A DNA stretch of 64,000 nt from Hymenobacter properus (GCF_015694735.1 NZ_JADQDP010000001.1:186001-250000); one strand, 5' to 3'; positions 26,256 through 34,689 are shown, counted from the first letter of the stretch. Made by a program: numbers and translations. The notes: generated from the sequence alone by a model not told the origin.

Positions 26256-27812
26256 TCAATGCACGTACGGCCCCCAGTCTTCCTCGAAATACCGCACCAG
26301 CGCCTGGTTATTTAGCTGGTTCACCTCGGTGGGCACCTCGCTCATGTCGGGTGGGAAGCGTAGCATGTCGTGAATGGTGCCGGGGGTGATGTAGCGAAGG
26401 CCCGCGGGCAGCGGCCCGGCATCGCCGCGCCAGTGGGCGTCGGGGCCGGCCAGCACGTAGCCCCACTCGCCGAAGGAAGGCACGTAGAGGTGGTAAGGTA
26501 CCGTGTGCAGGCCCACGGCTGCCAGTGTGTGCGCTACGCACCAGAACGACTGCCGGGCCAGGTAGGGCGAGGTGCTTTGCACCACCATGCGCCCCCCCGG
26601 AGCCAGCCGCTTAACCAGCGCCGTGTAGAACGCGGCTGAATATAACTTGCCGATTGAGTAGTTGCCGGGGTCGGGAAAGTCAACGATAACGGCATCGTAG
26701 CGGCCGGAGTCCTGGCGCACCCACTGGTAGGCGTCGGCGTTGATGACCTGCACTTTGGGATTGTTCAGCGAACCCTTGTTGAGGGCCAATAGCAATTCAT
26801 TATGCCGGAAAATTGACGTCATGCCCTGGTCGAGGTCAACCAGCTTAATGCTTTCTATGCGAGGGTATTTTAGCAGCTCGCGCACTGCCAGGCCATCGCC
26901 GCCGCCCATCACCAGCACGCGGCGGGCCTGGGGCAGCGCCTGCATAAGCGGGTGCACCAGCGCCTCATGGTAGCGGTACTCGTCGGCCGAGCTGAACTGC
27001 AGGTTGCCATTCAGAAAAAGGCGCAGCTCGCGTGGGTTGCGGGTGAGAACTATGCGCTGGTAAGGCGTCGATTTGGAGTAGATAACCTGGTCCTGAAACG
27101 CCAGCGTTTCGGTGTAGGCCAGCAGCCGGTTGGCAAAGCCAAACAGCACCGCCAGTCCCAGCAGTGCCGCGCCGATGCCCACCGCGAAGCGCCGCCGGTA
27201 GGGCCGCGTTTCGGGGAAGCGCGCCAGCACCACGGCGGCCACGGCCAGGTTGAGGGCGCCAAAAAGGAGGGAGGTGCGAATGAGGCCGAGCTGCGGCACC
27301 AGCACCAGCGGGAAGATGAGCGAGGCCAGCAGCGCGCCCACGTAGTCGACGGCAAACACCCGCGCCACCAGGTCCTTGAACTGGTAGCGGTTTTCCAGAA
27401 TGCGCATCAGCAGCGGGATTTCGAGCCCCACCAGCACGCCCGTGAGGCCCACCAGCGCATACAGCAGCAGCCGAAACGAGGCCACGTACTCGAACGACAC
27501 AAACAGCAGCGGCGCCATGCACCCGCCCACGATGCCCACCAGAATTTCGAGCCGGATAAACCAGCGCAGCAGCGCGCCGTCGAGGAATTTCGATAGCCAC
27601 GAGCCGATGCCCATGGCAAAGAGGTAGGCCCCGATAATGGTCGAGAACTGCGTCACCGAGTCGCCCAGCAGGTACGACGCCAGGGTGCCCGCAATCAGCT
27701 CATAAATCAGCCCGCAGGTGGCAATGACGGCCACCGCCACCAGCAGCAGCCCCGGCGACTGCGCCCGCCGGGCCACGGGCGGTACCGCCGGTTCCACGTT
27801 GGTTTCAACCAT
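26256..27812 (-). CDS. Membrane-fused spermidine synthase-like aminopropyltransferase
   Basis: 518 residues. About seven membrane helices fill 21-230; the rest is a spermidine synthase-type domain with YHEALVHP (281-288), the decarboxylated-SAM-binding GGGDG (303-307), VDLD (325-328) and DFPDP (378-382), where the catalytic Asp is expected. Soluble SpeE proteins are about 290 residues, so the membrane half is an addition. The reaction is probably aminopropyl transfer to an amine; acceptor and orientation are unknown. Its start overlaps the DUF350 stop by 8 bp, indicating translational coupling. The SpeD-like gene lies in the same operon. Confidence 0.88.
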   Translation of the reverse strand: MVETNVEPAVPPVARRAQSPGLLLVAVAVIATCGLIYELIAGTLASYLLGDSVTQFSTIIGAYLFAMGIGSWLSKFLDGALLRWFIRLEILVGIVGGCMAPLLFVSFEYVASFRLLLYALVGLTGVLVGLEIPLLMRILENRYQFKDLVARVFAVDYVGALLASLIFPLVLVPQLGLIRTSLLFGALNLAVAAVVLARFPETRPYRRRFAVGIGAALLGLAVLFGFANRLLAYTETLAFQDQVIYSKSTPYQRIVLTRNPRELRLFLNGNLQFSSADEYRYHEALVHPLMQALPQARRVLVMGGGDGLAVRELLKYPRIESIKLVDLDQGMTSIFRHNELLLALNKGSLNNPKVQVINADAYQWVRQDSGRYDAVIVDFPDPGNYSIGKLYSAAFYTALVKRLAPGGRMVVQSTSPYLARQSFWCVAHTLAAVGLHTVPYHLYVPSFGEWGYVLAGPDAHWRGDAGPLPAGLRYITPGTIHDMLRFPPDMSEVPTEVNQLNNQALVRYFEEDWGPYVH

Positions 27813-28020
27813 GAATGGCGGCGCTTATGATGAGGGCCACGGCCAGCATAAACGCCGCGCCCAGAATGGCCAGCGAGGTGTTGTGGTCCTCGATGATTTC
27901 CTTGCGCAAGGTGCCCGGGGTCAGCTTGTTGAATACGTAGAAGCTAAGCACCAGAATGGCGATGCCCAGCAGTGAGTAAACGATGGAGGCCGTGAAAGCC
28001 TTGGGGTTGAGGTACTCCAT
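27805..28020 (-). CDS. DUF350 small membrane protein
   Basis: 71 residues with two hydrophobic helices (about 12-31 and 48-69) joined by the polar loop NKLTPGTLRKEIIEDHNTS, the pattern of a single DUF350 unit (YjfL-like). Function unknown. DUF350 proteins are often encoded beside polyamine-type enzymes, as here. Its end overlaps the synthase start by 8 bp; the gene lies 12 bp downstream of the small membrane protein gene. Confidence 0.85.
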   Translation of the reverse strand: MEYLNPKAFTASIVYSLLGIAILVLSFYVFNKLTPGTLRKEIIEDHNTSLAILGAAFMLAVALIISAAIHG

Positions 28021-28032
28021 GAGCAGGAAAAA

Positions 28033-28239
28033 TTACTTGTGGTAAAAGCGGGCGTGACCAACGCTGCTGCGGCCGCCGCCCCCGCCGCCGCTGGCGCCGA
28101 GGGTTTCGGTGCTCTCGTTGTCGTCGCCGAGCAGGCGCGTGCCCGTGAGCGTGCCCCAGGCAAACCAGCCCAGGGGCAGGAGGAGCAGCACCGCGTAGAA
28201 GGCCACGGGACGCAGGAAACGGAATAGATTGGCAAGCAT
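28033..28239 (-). CDS. Small single-pass membrane protein, Gly-rich tail
   Basis: 68 residues: one helix (about 10-31, FYAVLLLLPLGWFAWGTL) followed by an acidic stretch (GDDNESTE) and a Gly6 run ending HARFYHK. No family is recognised. It sits 12 bp from both neighbours, between DUF4178 and DUF350, so it is almost certainly translated as part of the operon. It may be a small subunit of a membrane complex; that is inference from position only. Confidence 0.7.
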   Translation of the reverse strand: MLANLFRFLRPVAFYAVLLLLPLGWFAWGTLTGTRLLGDDNESTETLGASGGGGGGRSSVGHARFYHK

Positions 28240-28251
28240 AACGGGCGGCAG

Positions 28252-29541
28252 TTATTCAGTGGCGTAGGGGTTGTAGTCGCTGTTTTCCCAGCGGCGGCGC
28301 TCGTGCCAGTGCTGGCGCAGCGCCTGCAGCATGGGCAGCAGCAGTACCAGCCCCGCCACCACGAAAAAGTTCGACGGCAGCGGCGGGTCGGCCCACACCT
28401 GCACCCTGATTTCGGGCGTCATGCCCTTTTCGGTGAAGGGGTAGAAGTTGAGGTGGTAGCGGCCGGCCGGCACCCGCGAGAGCACGGCGTCGGCATCGCG
28501 GCTGCCTTCGGACCAACCTTCGCCGCCGTCCACGCCGCTATAAAACTCGATGTTTTTGGTGAACTCGAAGCCCTGACCGGTTTGCTCGTTCACCAGGCTC
28601 ACGGGCAACTCCAGCCACTGGTTGCTGAGGCTGGTGGTGAGGTCCACCTCCACGGCGGTCTGGTGGTCGAGCGTGAACGAGGGCGACACCAGCACCCGGC
28701 CCGTGCCGGGCGGGGCCGAGGCCGTGGTGTCGGCCTCCACCTGAATGGTTTGGTTGAGGAGCGGCTTTCCGGTGCGCGCCACCAGCACCAGCTGTACCAG
28801 CAGCAGCGCGGCCAGCACAACACCCGTCAGGCTCCACAAGGCCGCCGCGCTGGTGCTGCCCGGGCCCGGCTCCACCATGCCCGTGCCCGATTGCGACGGC
28901 AGCGCGCTCCGGCTCAGGCCGAAGGCCGCGGCTACCTCGGCAGGCGCCACGTGCCGGCCCCGGTACCATTCGCTTTTGGTGCCGCGCCGCTCCTGCACCA
29001 GCAGGTAGGGCGGCTTGATGTGCTCGGTGACGTTGAGGTTGCTGTCGAGCTCAATGTCCCAGTCGAACTCGCCCAGCGCCCAGTTCACGCGCGACTGGTA
29101 CTTGTTGAATACCTTGAAATCGGCCAGCACGAACTCGTCGCGGTCGGCGTCGCGGGCGTTGGCTGCCCAAATAAATGTCCAGTGCCCGTCGAACTCGGCC
29201 AGTTGCGCATACTGCCCGGTGGCGGCTTCAAACAGCTGATACTCGCGCCAGCTGAATTGTGCGTGGTTGGCCTCGCGGCGCGACACCACGCCCACCACCC
29301 GGAACGTGCGCCCGAAGAGCGTGCCCACCGCCCCCAGGGGAGGCGCCGTGCCGGAGCGCGGCGCCTGGTCGTACTTGCCAAACAGCTTCGGCTTTTCCTC
29401 GCCCGTCCACTGAAAGTAGGTGTGGCAGGTGGGGCAAACGTAGAATTCGCTGCCTTCCACGTCGTAGTAGGTGATGCTGCTGCCGCAAGCGGGGCAGTCC
29501 AACTGGGCCGATGCGGGCCGGGTAGTAGCGGTTTCGCTCAT
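28252..29541 (-). CDS. DUF4178 protein with zinc ribbon and two membrane helices
   Basis: 429 residues. An N-terminal zinc ribbon is formed by Cys16-x2-Cys19 and Cys36-x2-Cys39 (CPACG / CPTCH). A beta-rich DUF4178-type domain follows (about 65-200), then a helix at about 235-257, an extracytoplasmic beta-sandwich-like part (about 260-390) and a second helix at about 395-413 with a basic, Trp-containing tail. Function unknown; DUF4178 genes recur beside DUF350 and SpeD/SpeE-like genes. Its ATG overlaps the speD-like stop (ATGA), so the two are translationally coupled. Confidence 0.83.
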   Translation of the reverse strand: MSETATTRPASAQLDCPACGSSITYYDVEGSEFYVCPTCHTYFQWTGEEKPKLFGKYDQAPRSGTAPPLGAVGTLFGRTFRVVGVVSRREANHAQFSWREYQLFEAATGQYAQLAEFDGHWTFIWAANARDADRDEFVLADFKVFNKYQSRVNWALGEFDWDIELDSNLNVTEHIKPPYLLVQERRGTKSEWYRGRHVAPAEVAAAFGLSRSALPSQSGTGMVEPGPGSTSAAALWSLTGVVLAALLLVQLVLVARTGKPLLNQTIQVEADTTASAPPGTGRVLVSPSFTLDHQTAVEVDLTTSLSNQWLELPVSLVNEQTGQGFEFTKNIEFYSGVDGGEGWSEGSRDADAVLSRVPAGRYHLNFYPFTEKGMTPEIRVQVWADPPLPSNFFVVAGLVLLLPMLQALRQHWHERRRWENSDYNPYATE

Positions 29542-29906
29542 CGGCGGACTTCGGTTTTGTGTTGCTCGGTGCCGTCGAAAAACGCCAGCGTGGCCGCGTA
29601 GATGCCGCGCACCGTAGCGGCGTTGTCGCGCCGGAAGTTCGACAAAAACACGTCGAACGTGGCCAGCCCATGTTCGGGCCAGGTGTGAATGCTCAGGTGC
29701 GACTCCGTCAGGGCCAGCACGGCCGTGAAACCACCCGCCCCGTTTTCGTCGGCCGGAAAGCTGTGGTAGGCCTCGCCCACTTTTTCGAGGGCGAAAGCTT
29801 GGATTTGGTCATCGAAAAAGGCGCGGCAGGCTTCGGCATCGCGCAGGGTCGGGGGCGGGGCGGTAAACGTAGCCAGAATGTGCAGACCGGGAGAGTAGGG
29901 AAGCAT
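29538..29906 (-). CDS. speD: S-adenosylmethionine decarboxylase-family protein
   Basis: 122 residues from the ATG at 29906. It matches the prokaryotic pyruvoyl-dependent AdoMet decarboxylase class, with the self-cleavage motif ESHLSIHTWPE. Ser69 would become the pyruvoyl group and His74 matches the processing His (His68 in the Thermotoga maritima enzyme). The residue aligned with the Thermotoga proton-donor Cys83 is Ser89, so activity or substrate may differ; some SpeD homologues are known to have become amino acid decarboxylases. First gene of the membrane polyamine-type operon, overlapping DUF4178 by 4 bp. Substrate therefore uncertain. Confidence 0.85.
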   Translation of the reverse strand: MLPYSPGLHILATFTAPPPTLRDAEACRAFFDDQIQAFALEKVGEAYHSFPADENGAGGFTAVLALTESHLSIHTWPEHGLATFDVFLSNFRRDNAATVRGIYAATLAFFDGTEQHKTEVRR

Positions 29907-30059
29907 GAGCAAGAAGGGCCGGGGAAGCGCGGCAGCAAGATAGTTGCCGCAGCGAGTTGTTACTTGTCCCGGAGCGTTGTTCCGTATATCGCCGGGGCCA
30001 ACGCGGCATTACGAGGGTGGCATACACCAAACCACTCATCCACGAATCCACCCATCCGC

Positions 30060-30953
30060 ATGACTGCCACCCTGCTTTCCGAAGTTGCCCTGCCCGCCCT
30101 GCCATCGGCCTCGGGCGTCGAAATCATTGGCCCCACGGCCTATGTCATCGGCGACGACGCGCCGCTGCTCTACCAGCTCGACGCCCACACGCTGGCCGTC
30201 ACCGGACGCGTGCCGCTATTCGAAACCACTGCCTTCGGCACCGGCCGCCTGCCCAAGGCCGACAAGCCGGACCTGGAATGCATGGCCGCCCTCACCTGGC
30301 CCGACGGCCGCCCCGGCCTGCTGCTGCTCGGCTCGGGCAGCCTGCCCACCCGCGCCCGGGGCTGGTTTGTGCCCACCGCGCCCGCCGCACCCGTGCCCGA
30401 AACCCTGAACTTAGCCCCGCTCTACGAGCTGCTGCGGCTCCATTTGCCCACCGGCGCCGTCCTCAACCTGGAAGCGGCCGCCACCTCCGAAACCGAGTTG
30501 CTGCTGTTTCAGCGCACGGTGGGCCGGGCCGATGCAGCGCTGCTATTCCGGCTGCCGCTGGCGGGCACGCTGGCCTTCATGCAGGGGCAAGGCGCGGCGC
30601 CGGCCGTGCAAACCACCACGTTTGCCTTGCCCGAAATCGACGGTCGTCCGGCCGGTTTCTCTGGCGCCACATTTGTGGACAGCTTGCTATTCGTGACGGC
30701 TTCGGTTGAAGACACCGCCGATGCCGTGCTCGACGGGGCGGTGCTGGGTTCCTTCGTCGGATTGGTTAATCTGCAAACGCAAAAAGCCACGTTTTCGCGG
30801 CTGGCCTGGGCCGACGGCCGCCCATACCGCGGCAAAGTGGAAGGCCTGGCGGTGCGCCGGTCCGTGGGCCAACGGCACTGGGAGCTGCTGCTCGTAACCG
30901 ACGACGACCAGGGCGGGAGCACCGCCGTGGTCGTCGAATTAACTCTTGATTGA
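30060..30953 (+). CDS. Beta-propeller-like cytoplasmic protein (DUF6929-like)
   Basis: 297 residues from the ATG at 30060; the open frame runs back into the speD gene on the other strand and that part is not credible. Repeating beta-strand segments (GPTAYVIGDDAPLLYQLDAH, LLLLGSGS, LEAAATSETELLLFQR, VEGLAVRR) and the ending ELLLVTDDDQGGS suggest a propeller. It resembles the DUF6929 group as I remember it; no catalytic motif and no signal peptide. It converges on the minus-strand gene at 30961 with 7 bp between. Confidence 0.72.
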   Translation: MTATLLSEVALPALPSASGVEIIGPTAYVIGDDAPLLYQLDAHTLAVTGRVPLFETTAFGTGRLPKADKPDLECMAALTWPDGRPGLLLLGSGSLPTRARGWFVPTAPAAPVPETLNLAPLYELLRLHLPTGAVLNLEAAATSETELLLFQRTVGRADAALLFRLPLAGTLAFMQGQGAAPAVQTTTFALPEIDGRPAGFSGATFVDSLLFVTASVEDTADAVLDGAVLGSFVGLVNLQTQKATFSRLAWADGRPYRGKVEGLAVRRSVGQRHWELLLVTDDDQGGSTAVVVELTLD

Positions 30954-30960
30954 AAAAAGG

Positions 30961-31362
30961 CTAGCCCTGCTGCTGCAGCCAGGCCACGGCATCGGGTTCG
31001 TTGTCGAACATGCGGTAGGTGAGGGCCGACTGCTGCGAGTCGCTCATCACTAGGTTGAGCGAAAGCTGGGCAAACACATCGGAAGGGATGAGGATGGCCC
31101 CGAATAATTCGTAACCCTCGTCTTCACTGCGGGCCAGCCAGAATTCCCGAATCCAGTTACGTTCTTCATCGGTGAAGGGGGCCATCTGGCGCTGGTCGGC
31201 CAGCATTTTGTGCCAGCCGTGGCGCCGCAGCAGCTGGCTGGTGTGGGTGAGAAAGGCCTGAAACGTGGGAAGGTCGCGCACCCCCGGCGCATACTGCACC
31301 AAGGCATAGCCGTCGGGGTGTTCGAGCAAGCGCCCGACGGGGTTTTCAAAATATAAGCGCAT
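30961..31362 (-). CDS. Small STAS-like protein, paralogue of 31577-32002
   Basis: 133 residues. It opens MRLYFENPVGRLLEHPDGYALVQYAPG and contains GWHKMLADQRQMAPFTDEERNW, ending FDNEPDAVAWLQQ. The layout, with an early strand-rich part, a central KxLxDxxxxxPxxxxxxxW block and a C-terminal EDAxxWL helix, is shared with the divergent gene at 31577, so the two are paralogues. The pattern resembles SpoIIAA/STAS-like single-domain proteins. No enzymatic residues are evident. The two genes are head to head over 214 bp of AT-rich DNA. Confidence 0.7.
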   Translation of the reverse strand: MRLYFENPVGRLLEHPDGYALVQYAPGVRDLPTFQAFLTHTSQLLRRHGWHKMLADQRQMAPFTDEERNWIREFWLARSEDEGYELFGAILIPSDVFAQLSLNLVMSDSQQSALTYRMFDNEPDAVAWLQQQG

Positions 31363-31576
31363 CTGTTAATGAAATAGCAGACAAATAATTGATAATAAAT
31401 AAGATAATGAGCCTGCTGCCGCTAATTGCCAGGTATAGGGCTTGAGTGTTGTGCTTTACGGAGTTGCTTCGGATTGGTTGAAAATAAAAAACGACATTTC
31501 CTTAACTGGTTGTAATTTTGGCAATAATATTATTGGCTCCTGCAGCGCCTGTTGGGCTTTTCTACCAATTATTTAC

Positions 31577-32002
31577 ATGAATTCGCTGCCTCGGGCTCAA
31601 GAATCACTCTTTTTTCAAAATGCGGCCGGCAAGGTGTTTCACCACCCCTCTGGCTACGTGCGCCTCGCCTGGGGCCCCGACCGCACCGCCTTGGACGTCA
31701 TCAAGGCTTTCTATGAGCAGGTGCTGGCCTTGCTGCTGACCTCCGGCGCCCGCAAAATCCTCTCCGACCACGGCCAGCGGGCCCCGCTTCCCGCCGCGGC
31801 CCAAAGCTGGCTCACCGAAACCTGGATTCCACGAGCCATGAGTCAGGCCCGCACGCGCCACTGCGCCATCGTGGAAGGCGCCGACCCGCTGCACCGTCTT
31901 TCCACCCAATCGGTGGTGTCGGCCGCGCCAAACGGGTTTGTGTTTCAGCGTTTCTCCACGGTCGAGGATGCGGAAAGCTGGCTGCGAAGCGTGGTGCTAT
32001 AA
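31577..32002 (+). CDS. Small STAS-like protein, paralogue of 30961-31362
   Basis: 141 residues from the ATG at 31577. The earlier in-frame start would translate the AT-rich leader, which contains a TAATTTTG sequence (31513-31520) resembling the Bacteroidota -7 promoter element. Features shared with the divergent neighbour: FFQNAAGKVFHHPSGYVRLAW, RKILSDHGQRAPLPAAAQSWL and VEDAESWL. Function unknown. A family A repeat begins 21 bp after the stop codon. Confidence 0.7.
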   Translation: MNSLPRAQESLFFQNAAGKVFHHPSGYVRLAWGPDRTALDVIKAFYEQVLALLLTSGARKILSDHGQRAPLPAAAQSWLTETWIPRAMSQARTRHCAIVEGADPLHRLSTQSVVSAAPNGFVFQRFSTVEDAESWLRSVVL

Positions 32003-32023
32003 GCTGGAATTTAGGCCTACCAA

Positions 32024-32132
32024 AGCGCCCTTCATATCTGTCATCCTGAGCGCAGCGAAGGACCTTCCCACGTCTAAATTTTCCAACGTGAGAAGGTCCT
32101 TCGCTGCGCTCAGGATGACAGATATGAAGGGC
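32024..32132. repeat. Intergenic inverted repeat, family A, well preserved
   Basis: Near-perfect arms of about 48 bp. The left arm runs through TATCTGTCATCCTGAGCGCA to CACGT at 32073; the right arm starts ACGTGAGAAGGTCC at 32085 and ends at 32132. The palindrome lies between convergent genes and would form a long RNA hairpin, so it may end transcription from both sides. It touches the stop codon of the AI-2E transporter gene. Confidence 0.9.
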
Positions 32133-33269
32133 TTACTCAGCCGAAGGCAACACCTTTTCCGAAGCTTCGGTGGCTTTTGATGGTGGGTTGACTTTGCGGC
32201 CGCGCGGGGTTTCCTCGTCGCCCAGCAGCATGCCCCAGGGCTTAAGGGATGGAATGCGGTCGAACACGATTTTGAGAATGGCGATGACCGGTAGCGCCAG
32301 AAACATGCCCGCAATGCCGCCAATGGCGTTGCCCACCAGCACCCCCACGATGGCCACCAGGGCATTAACCTTGATTTTGGAGGCCACAATGCGCGGGATG
32401 AGGTAGTGGTTGTCGATGAACTGAATCACCATGTAGGCCCCCAGCACCGCGATGGCGTGGCCGTAGCCGGGCTTCGTGACGAAGGCCATGAGCATGGGCA
32501 AAGCAATGGCAATGAGCCCGCCGATATAGGGAATGAAGTTGAGTAGCGCGCCCAGCACGCCCAGCAGCAGCGCATAGGGCACCCCGATGATGAGCAGCCC
32601 GGTGGTGTTGAGCGTGGCCACGATACTAGCCTCGATGAGCAGACCCACCATGTAGCTTTGAATGGTGGCTTTGCTTTCATGCAGCACCTCGTTCACCCGC
32701 GTATCCTGCCGGCGGCTCGAGAACACTTGGGTCAGAAAATCGACCAGCCGCCGCTGGTACAGAAACAGCAGAAAGATGTAAACCGGAATGAGCGTGGCCA
32801 CCACCAGCAGCCCCGACACCGCCGAGAGCGTACCGCCCAGCAGCGCCGATGCCCGGTTGCCCAACTCGCTCAGGTAGCCGCGCAGCTTCTCATCGCTCAC
32901 GCCGAAGCGCGACTGCAGCCACTGGTGCACCTCGGCCGTGGTTTGGGCAAACTTTTTCTTGAACAGCGGCATCTGGCTGGACAGCTGCGAAGCTTCCAGA
33001 TAGATGAAGTAGAGCAGACCCAGCAGGGCCGTCACGCCCAGCACCACCGTGAGGGTGATGGCCAGCAGCTTAGGCACCCGGTGCCGCAGCAGCCACTGCT
33101 CCACCGGGTGCAGCATGATGGCGAAGATGGCCGCGAAAAACAGCGGAAAGATGATTTCGCTGGCAATGTGAATGGTGAACACGGCCAGGGCCAGGCCCAA
33201 CAGTATCAGCGGGGCCTTCACGTAGAGCGGAAACTGCAGCTCGCGGGCGGGTTCGGGGGCGTCGGGCAT
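32133..33269 (-). CDS. AI-2E family transporter
   Basis: 378 residues with about eight hydrophobic helices in the arrangement of the AI-2 exporter (TqsA/PerM-like) family: an N-terminal pair (LILLGLALAVFTIHIASEII), a cytoplasmic or periplasmic helical insert (about 95-150), and the C-terminal conserved block NFIPYIGGLIAIALPMLMAF, FIDNHYLIPRIVASK and GGIAGMFLALPVIAILK. Inner membrane. Family members export autoinducer-2 or act as Na+/H+ antiporters, so the substrate is not certain. It is bracketed by a family A and a family B repeat. Confidence 0.9.
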   Translation of the reverse strand: MPDAPEPARELQFPLYVKAPLILLGLALAVFTIHIASEIIFPLFFAAIFAIMLHPVEQWLLRHRVPKLLAITLTVVLGVTALLGLLYFIYLEASQLSSQMPLFKKKFAQTTAEVHQWLQSRFGVSDEKLRGYLSELGNRASALLGGTLSAVSGLLVVATLIPVYIFLLFLYQRRLVDFLTQVFSSRRQDTRVNEVLHESKATIQSYMVGLLIEASIVATLNTTGLLIIGVPYALLLGVLGALLNFIPYIGGLIAIALPMLMAFVTKPGYGHAIAVLGAYMVIQFIDNHYLIPRIVASKIKVNALVAIVGVLVGNAIGGIAGMFLALPVIAILKIVFDRIPSLKPWGMLLGDEETPRGRKVNPPSKATEASEKVLPSAE

Positions 33270-33371
33270 GGCGGGAGGCGTGGGGCCGGGCGGTGGGAAG
33301 GGGCCAGGCAGGCCCGCTTACGATGTTGCGCGCAGAGCGTTGCCTGCGTAAGCTCGGCGGTGAGTGGTCAA

Positions 33372-33481
33372 AAGCCCGTCATGCTGAGCGCAGCCGAGGC
33401 ATCTCGCGTGCTATAGTAAACCTATCGATTGATTTACTATTGCACGCGAGATGCCTCGGCTGCGCTCGGCATGACGGGCTT
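33372..33481. repeat. Intergenic inverted repeat, family B
   Basis: Arms AAGCCCGTCATGCTGAGCGC through GCATCTCGCGTGC (33372-33411) and the matching complement (33440-33481), with the AT-rich centre TATAGTAAACCTATCGATTG. It closely matches the element at 35.8 kb. Confidence 0.9.
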
Positions 33482-33492
33482 ACGGGCCTGTC

Positions 33493-34689
33493 CTAGCGAG
33501 TAAAGTCCTCTACAATTTGCACAAACATCGGCGAGGGTACCTCAATGATTTGGCCGGTGGGGGCAAGCAGGCCGTTTTGCCCGTCCACGCGGAAGGTCAC
33601 CACGTTGTTGGAGTTCTGGTTGGCCACCAGCAGCAGGCGGCCCGAGGGCGTGAGGGCGAAGTTGCGCGGCGTTTTGCCTTGCGTGCTCATGTGCTGTATG
33701 GGCGCCAGTGTGCCGTTGTTGGTATCGATGGCAAAGGCGGCAATGCTGTTGTGGCCGCGGTTGGAGGCGTAGAGAAACAAGCCGTCGGGCGACACGTGCA
33801 CGTCGGCGCAGGAGTTCTCGCCGGTGAAGCCTTTTGGCAGCGTCGATACCGTTTGCAGTTCCTTGAACTTACCGGACGAGGCGTCGTAGGCCAGCGCCGT
33901 CAGGGTCGAATTCAGCTCGTTAATCAAATAGGCCTGCCGGCCGTTGGGGTGAAAAACCAGGTGGCGTGGGCCGGCGCCGGGCTTGGCCACGAAGGCGGGC
34001 TCGGGCAGTCGGGTCAGCTCGCCCTTGGCGGCGCCGAGGCGGTAGGCCACCACCTGGTCGGTACCCAGGTCCACGGCGAAGGCGAAGGTGTTGGCCGGGT
34101 CGGGGAGGATGCAGTGGGCGTGGGCGGTGGTTTGGTTTTTGTGCGGGCCGGAGCCCTGGTGCTGGTCAGTGGCGCTGGGGGCAGAGAGTTGGCCGTTGGG
34201 CGCAATGGGCAGCATAGCCACGTTGCCGCCCACGTAGTTGGCCACCAGGGCAGCTTTCTCGGAGCGGTCGAGGCTAATGTAGCAGGGCGAGGCGCCGGTA
34301 GACGGCTGCTGGTTGAGCAGGGTGAGGCCGCCGGTGTGCTGGTCGACGGCGAAGGCGCTCACGCCCCCGCTCTTGGCACCCTGAAAGGTCTGCGTCTCGC
34401 TCACCGCGTACAGATTGCGCCGTCCGGCGGGCATGGTGAGGTAGGTGGGGCTGGCTCCGCCGCGGTGGGCACTCACGGGCGTGAGCAGGCCGGTGGCGGT
34501 GGTGAGGCGGTAGAGGAAAATCGAGTTTTCCTGCTCGCCGCTCACATTGGTGCCGAAGTAAACGAGGTAGTCACGGCTCATACTTTTGGCGGCCGGTTTT
34601 GCGCAGCCGGCAACGGAAAGGATGGCAAGAGAAGCGAGGCCGGCCGCCAGGGCCAGCCCAGTGGAACGAAACAAAGGGAAAAAGGTCAT
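33493..34689 (-). CDS. Lipoprotein lactonase (6-phosphogluconolactonase-like)
   Basis: 398 residues from the ATG at 34689. The frame stays open upstream, but this start gives a signal peptide with lipobox SVAGC (Cys29). The rest is a seven-bladed propeller of the lactonase (Pgl/YbhE-like) family: YLVYFGTNV, PSTGASPCYISLD, GSGPHKNQTTAHAHC, GPRHLVFHPNGRQAYLINEL and ENSCADVHVSPDGLFLYASNRGHNSIA. Exported lipid-anchored members probably act on sugar lactones outside the cytoplasm; the exact substrate is unknown. It diverges from the LysR gene across 153 bp. Confidence 0.88.
   Translation of the reverse strand: MTFFPLFRSTGLALAAGLASLAILSVAGCAKPAAKSMSRDYLVYFGTNVSGEQENSIFLYRLTTATGLLTPVSAHRGGASPTYLTMPAGRRNLYAVSETQTFQGAKSGGVSAFAVDQHTGGLTLLNQQPSTGASPCYISLDRSEKAALVANYVGGNVAMLPIAPNGQLSAPSATDQHQGSGPHKNQTTAHAHCILPDPANTFAFAVDLGTDQVVAYRLGAAKGELTRLPEPAFVAKPGAGPRHLVFHPNGRQAYLINELNSTLTALAYDASSGKFKELQTVSTLPKGFTGENSCADVHVSPDGLFLYASNRGHNSIAAFAIDTNNGTLAPIQHMSTQGKTPRNFALTPSGRLLLVANQNSNNVVTFRVDGQNGLLAPTGQIIEVPSPMFVQIVEDFTR

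Noticed and set aside
29559..30953. A 464-codon frame covering the propeller-like protein
   Set aside because: Its first part is antisense to speD; the ATG at 30060 gives a sensible N-terminus.
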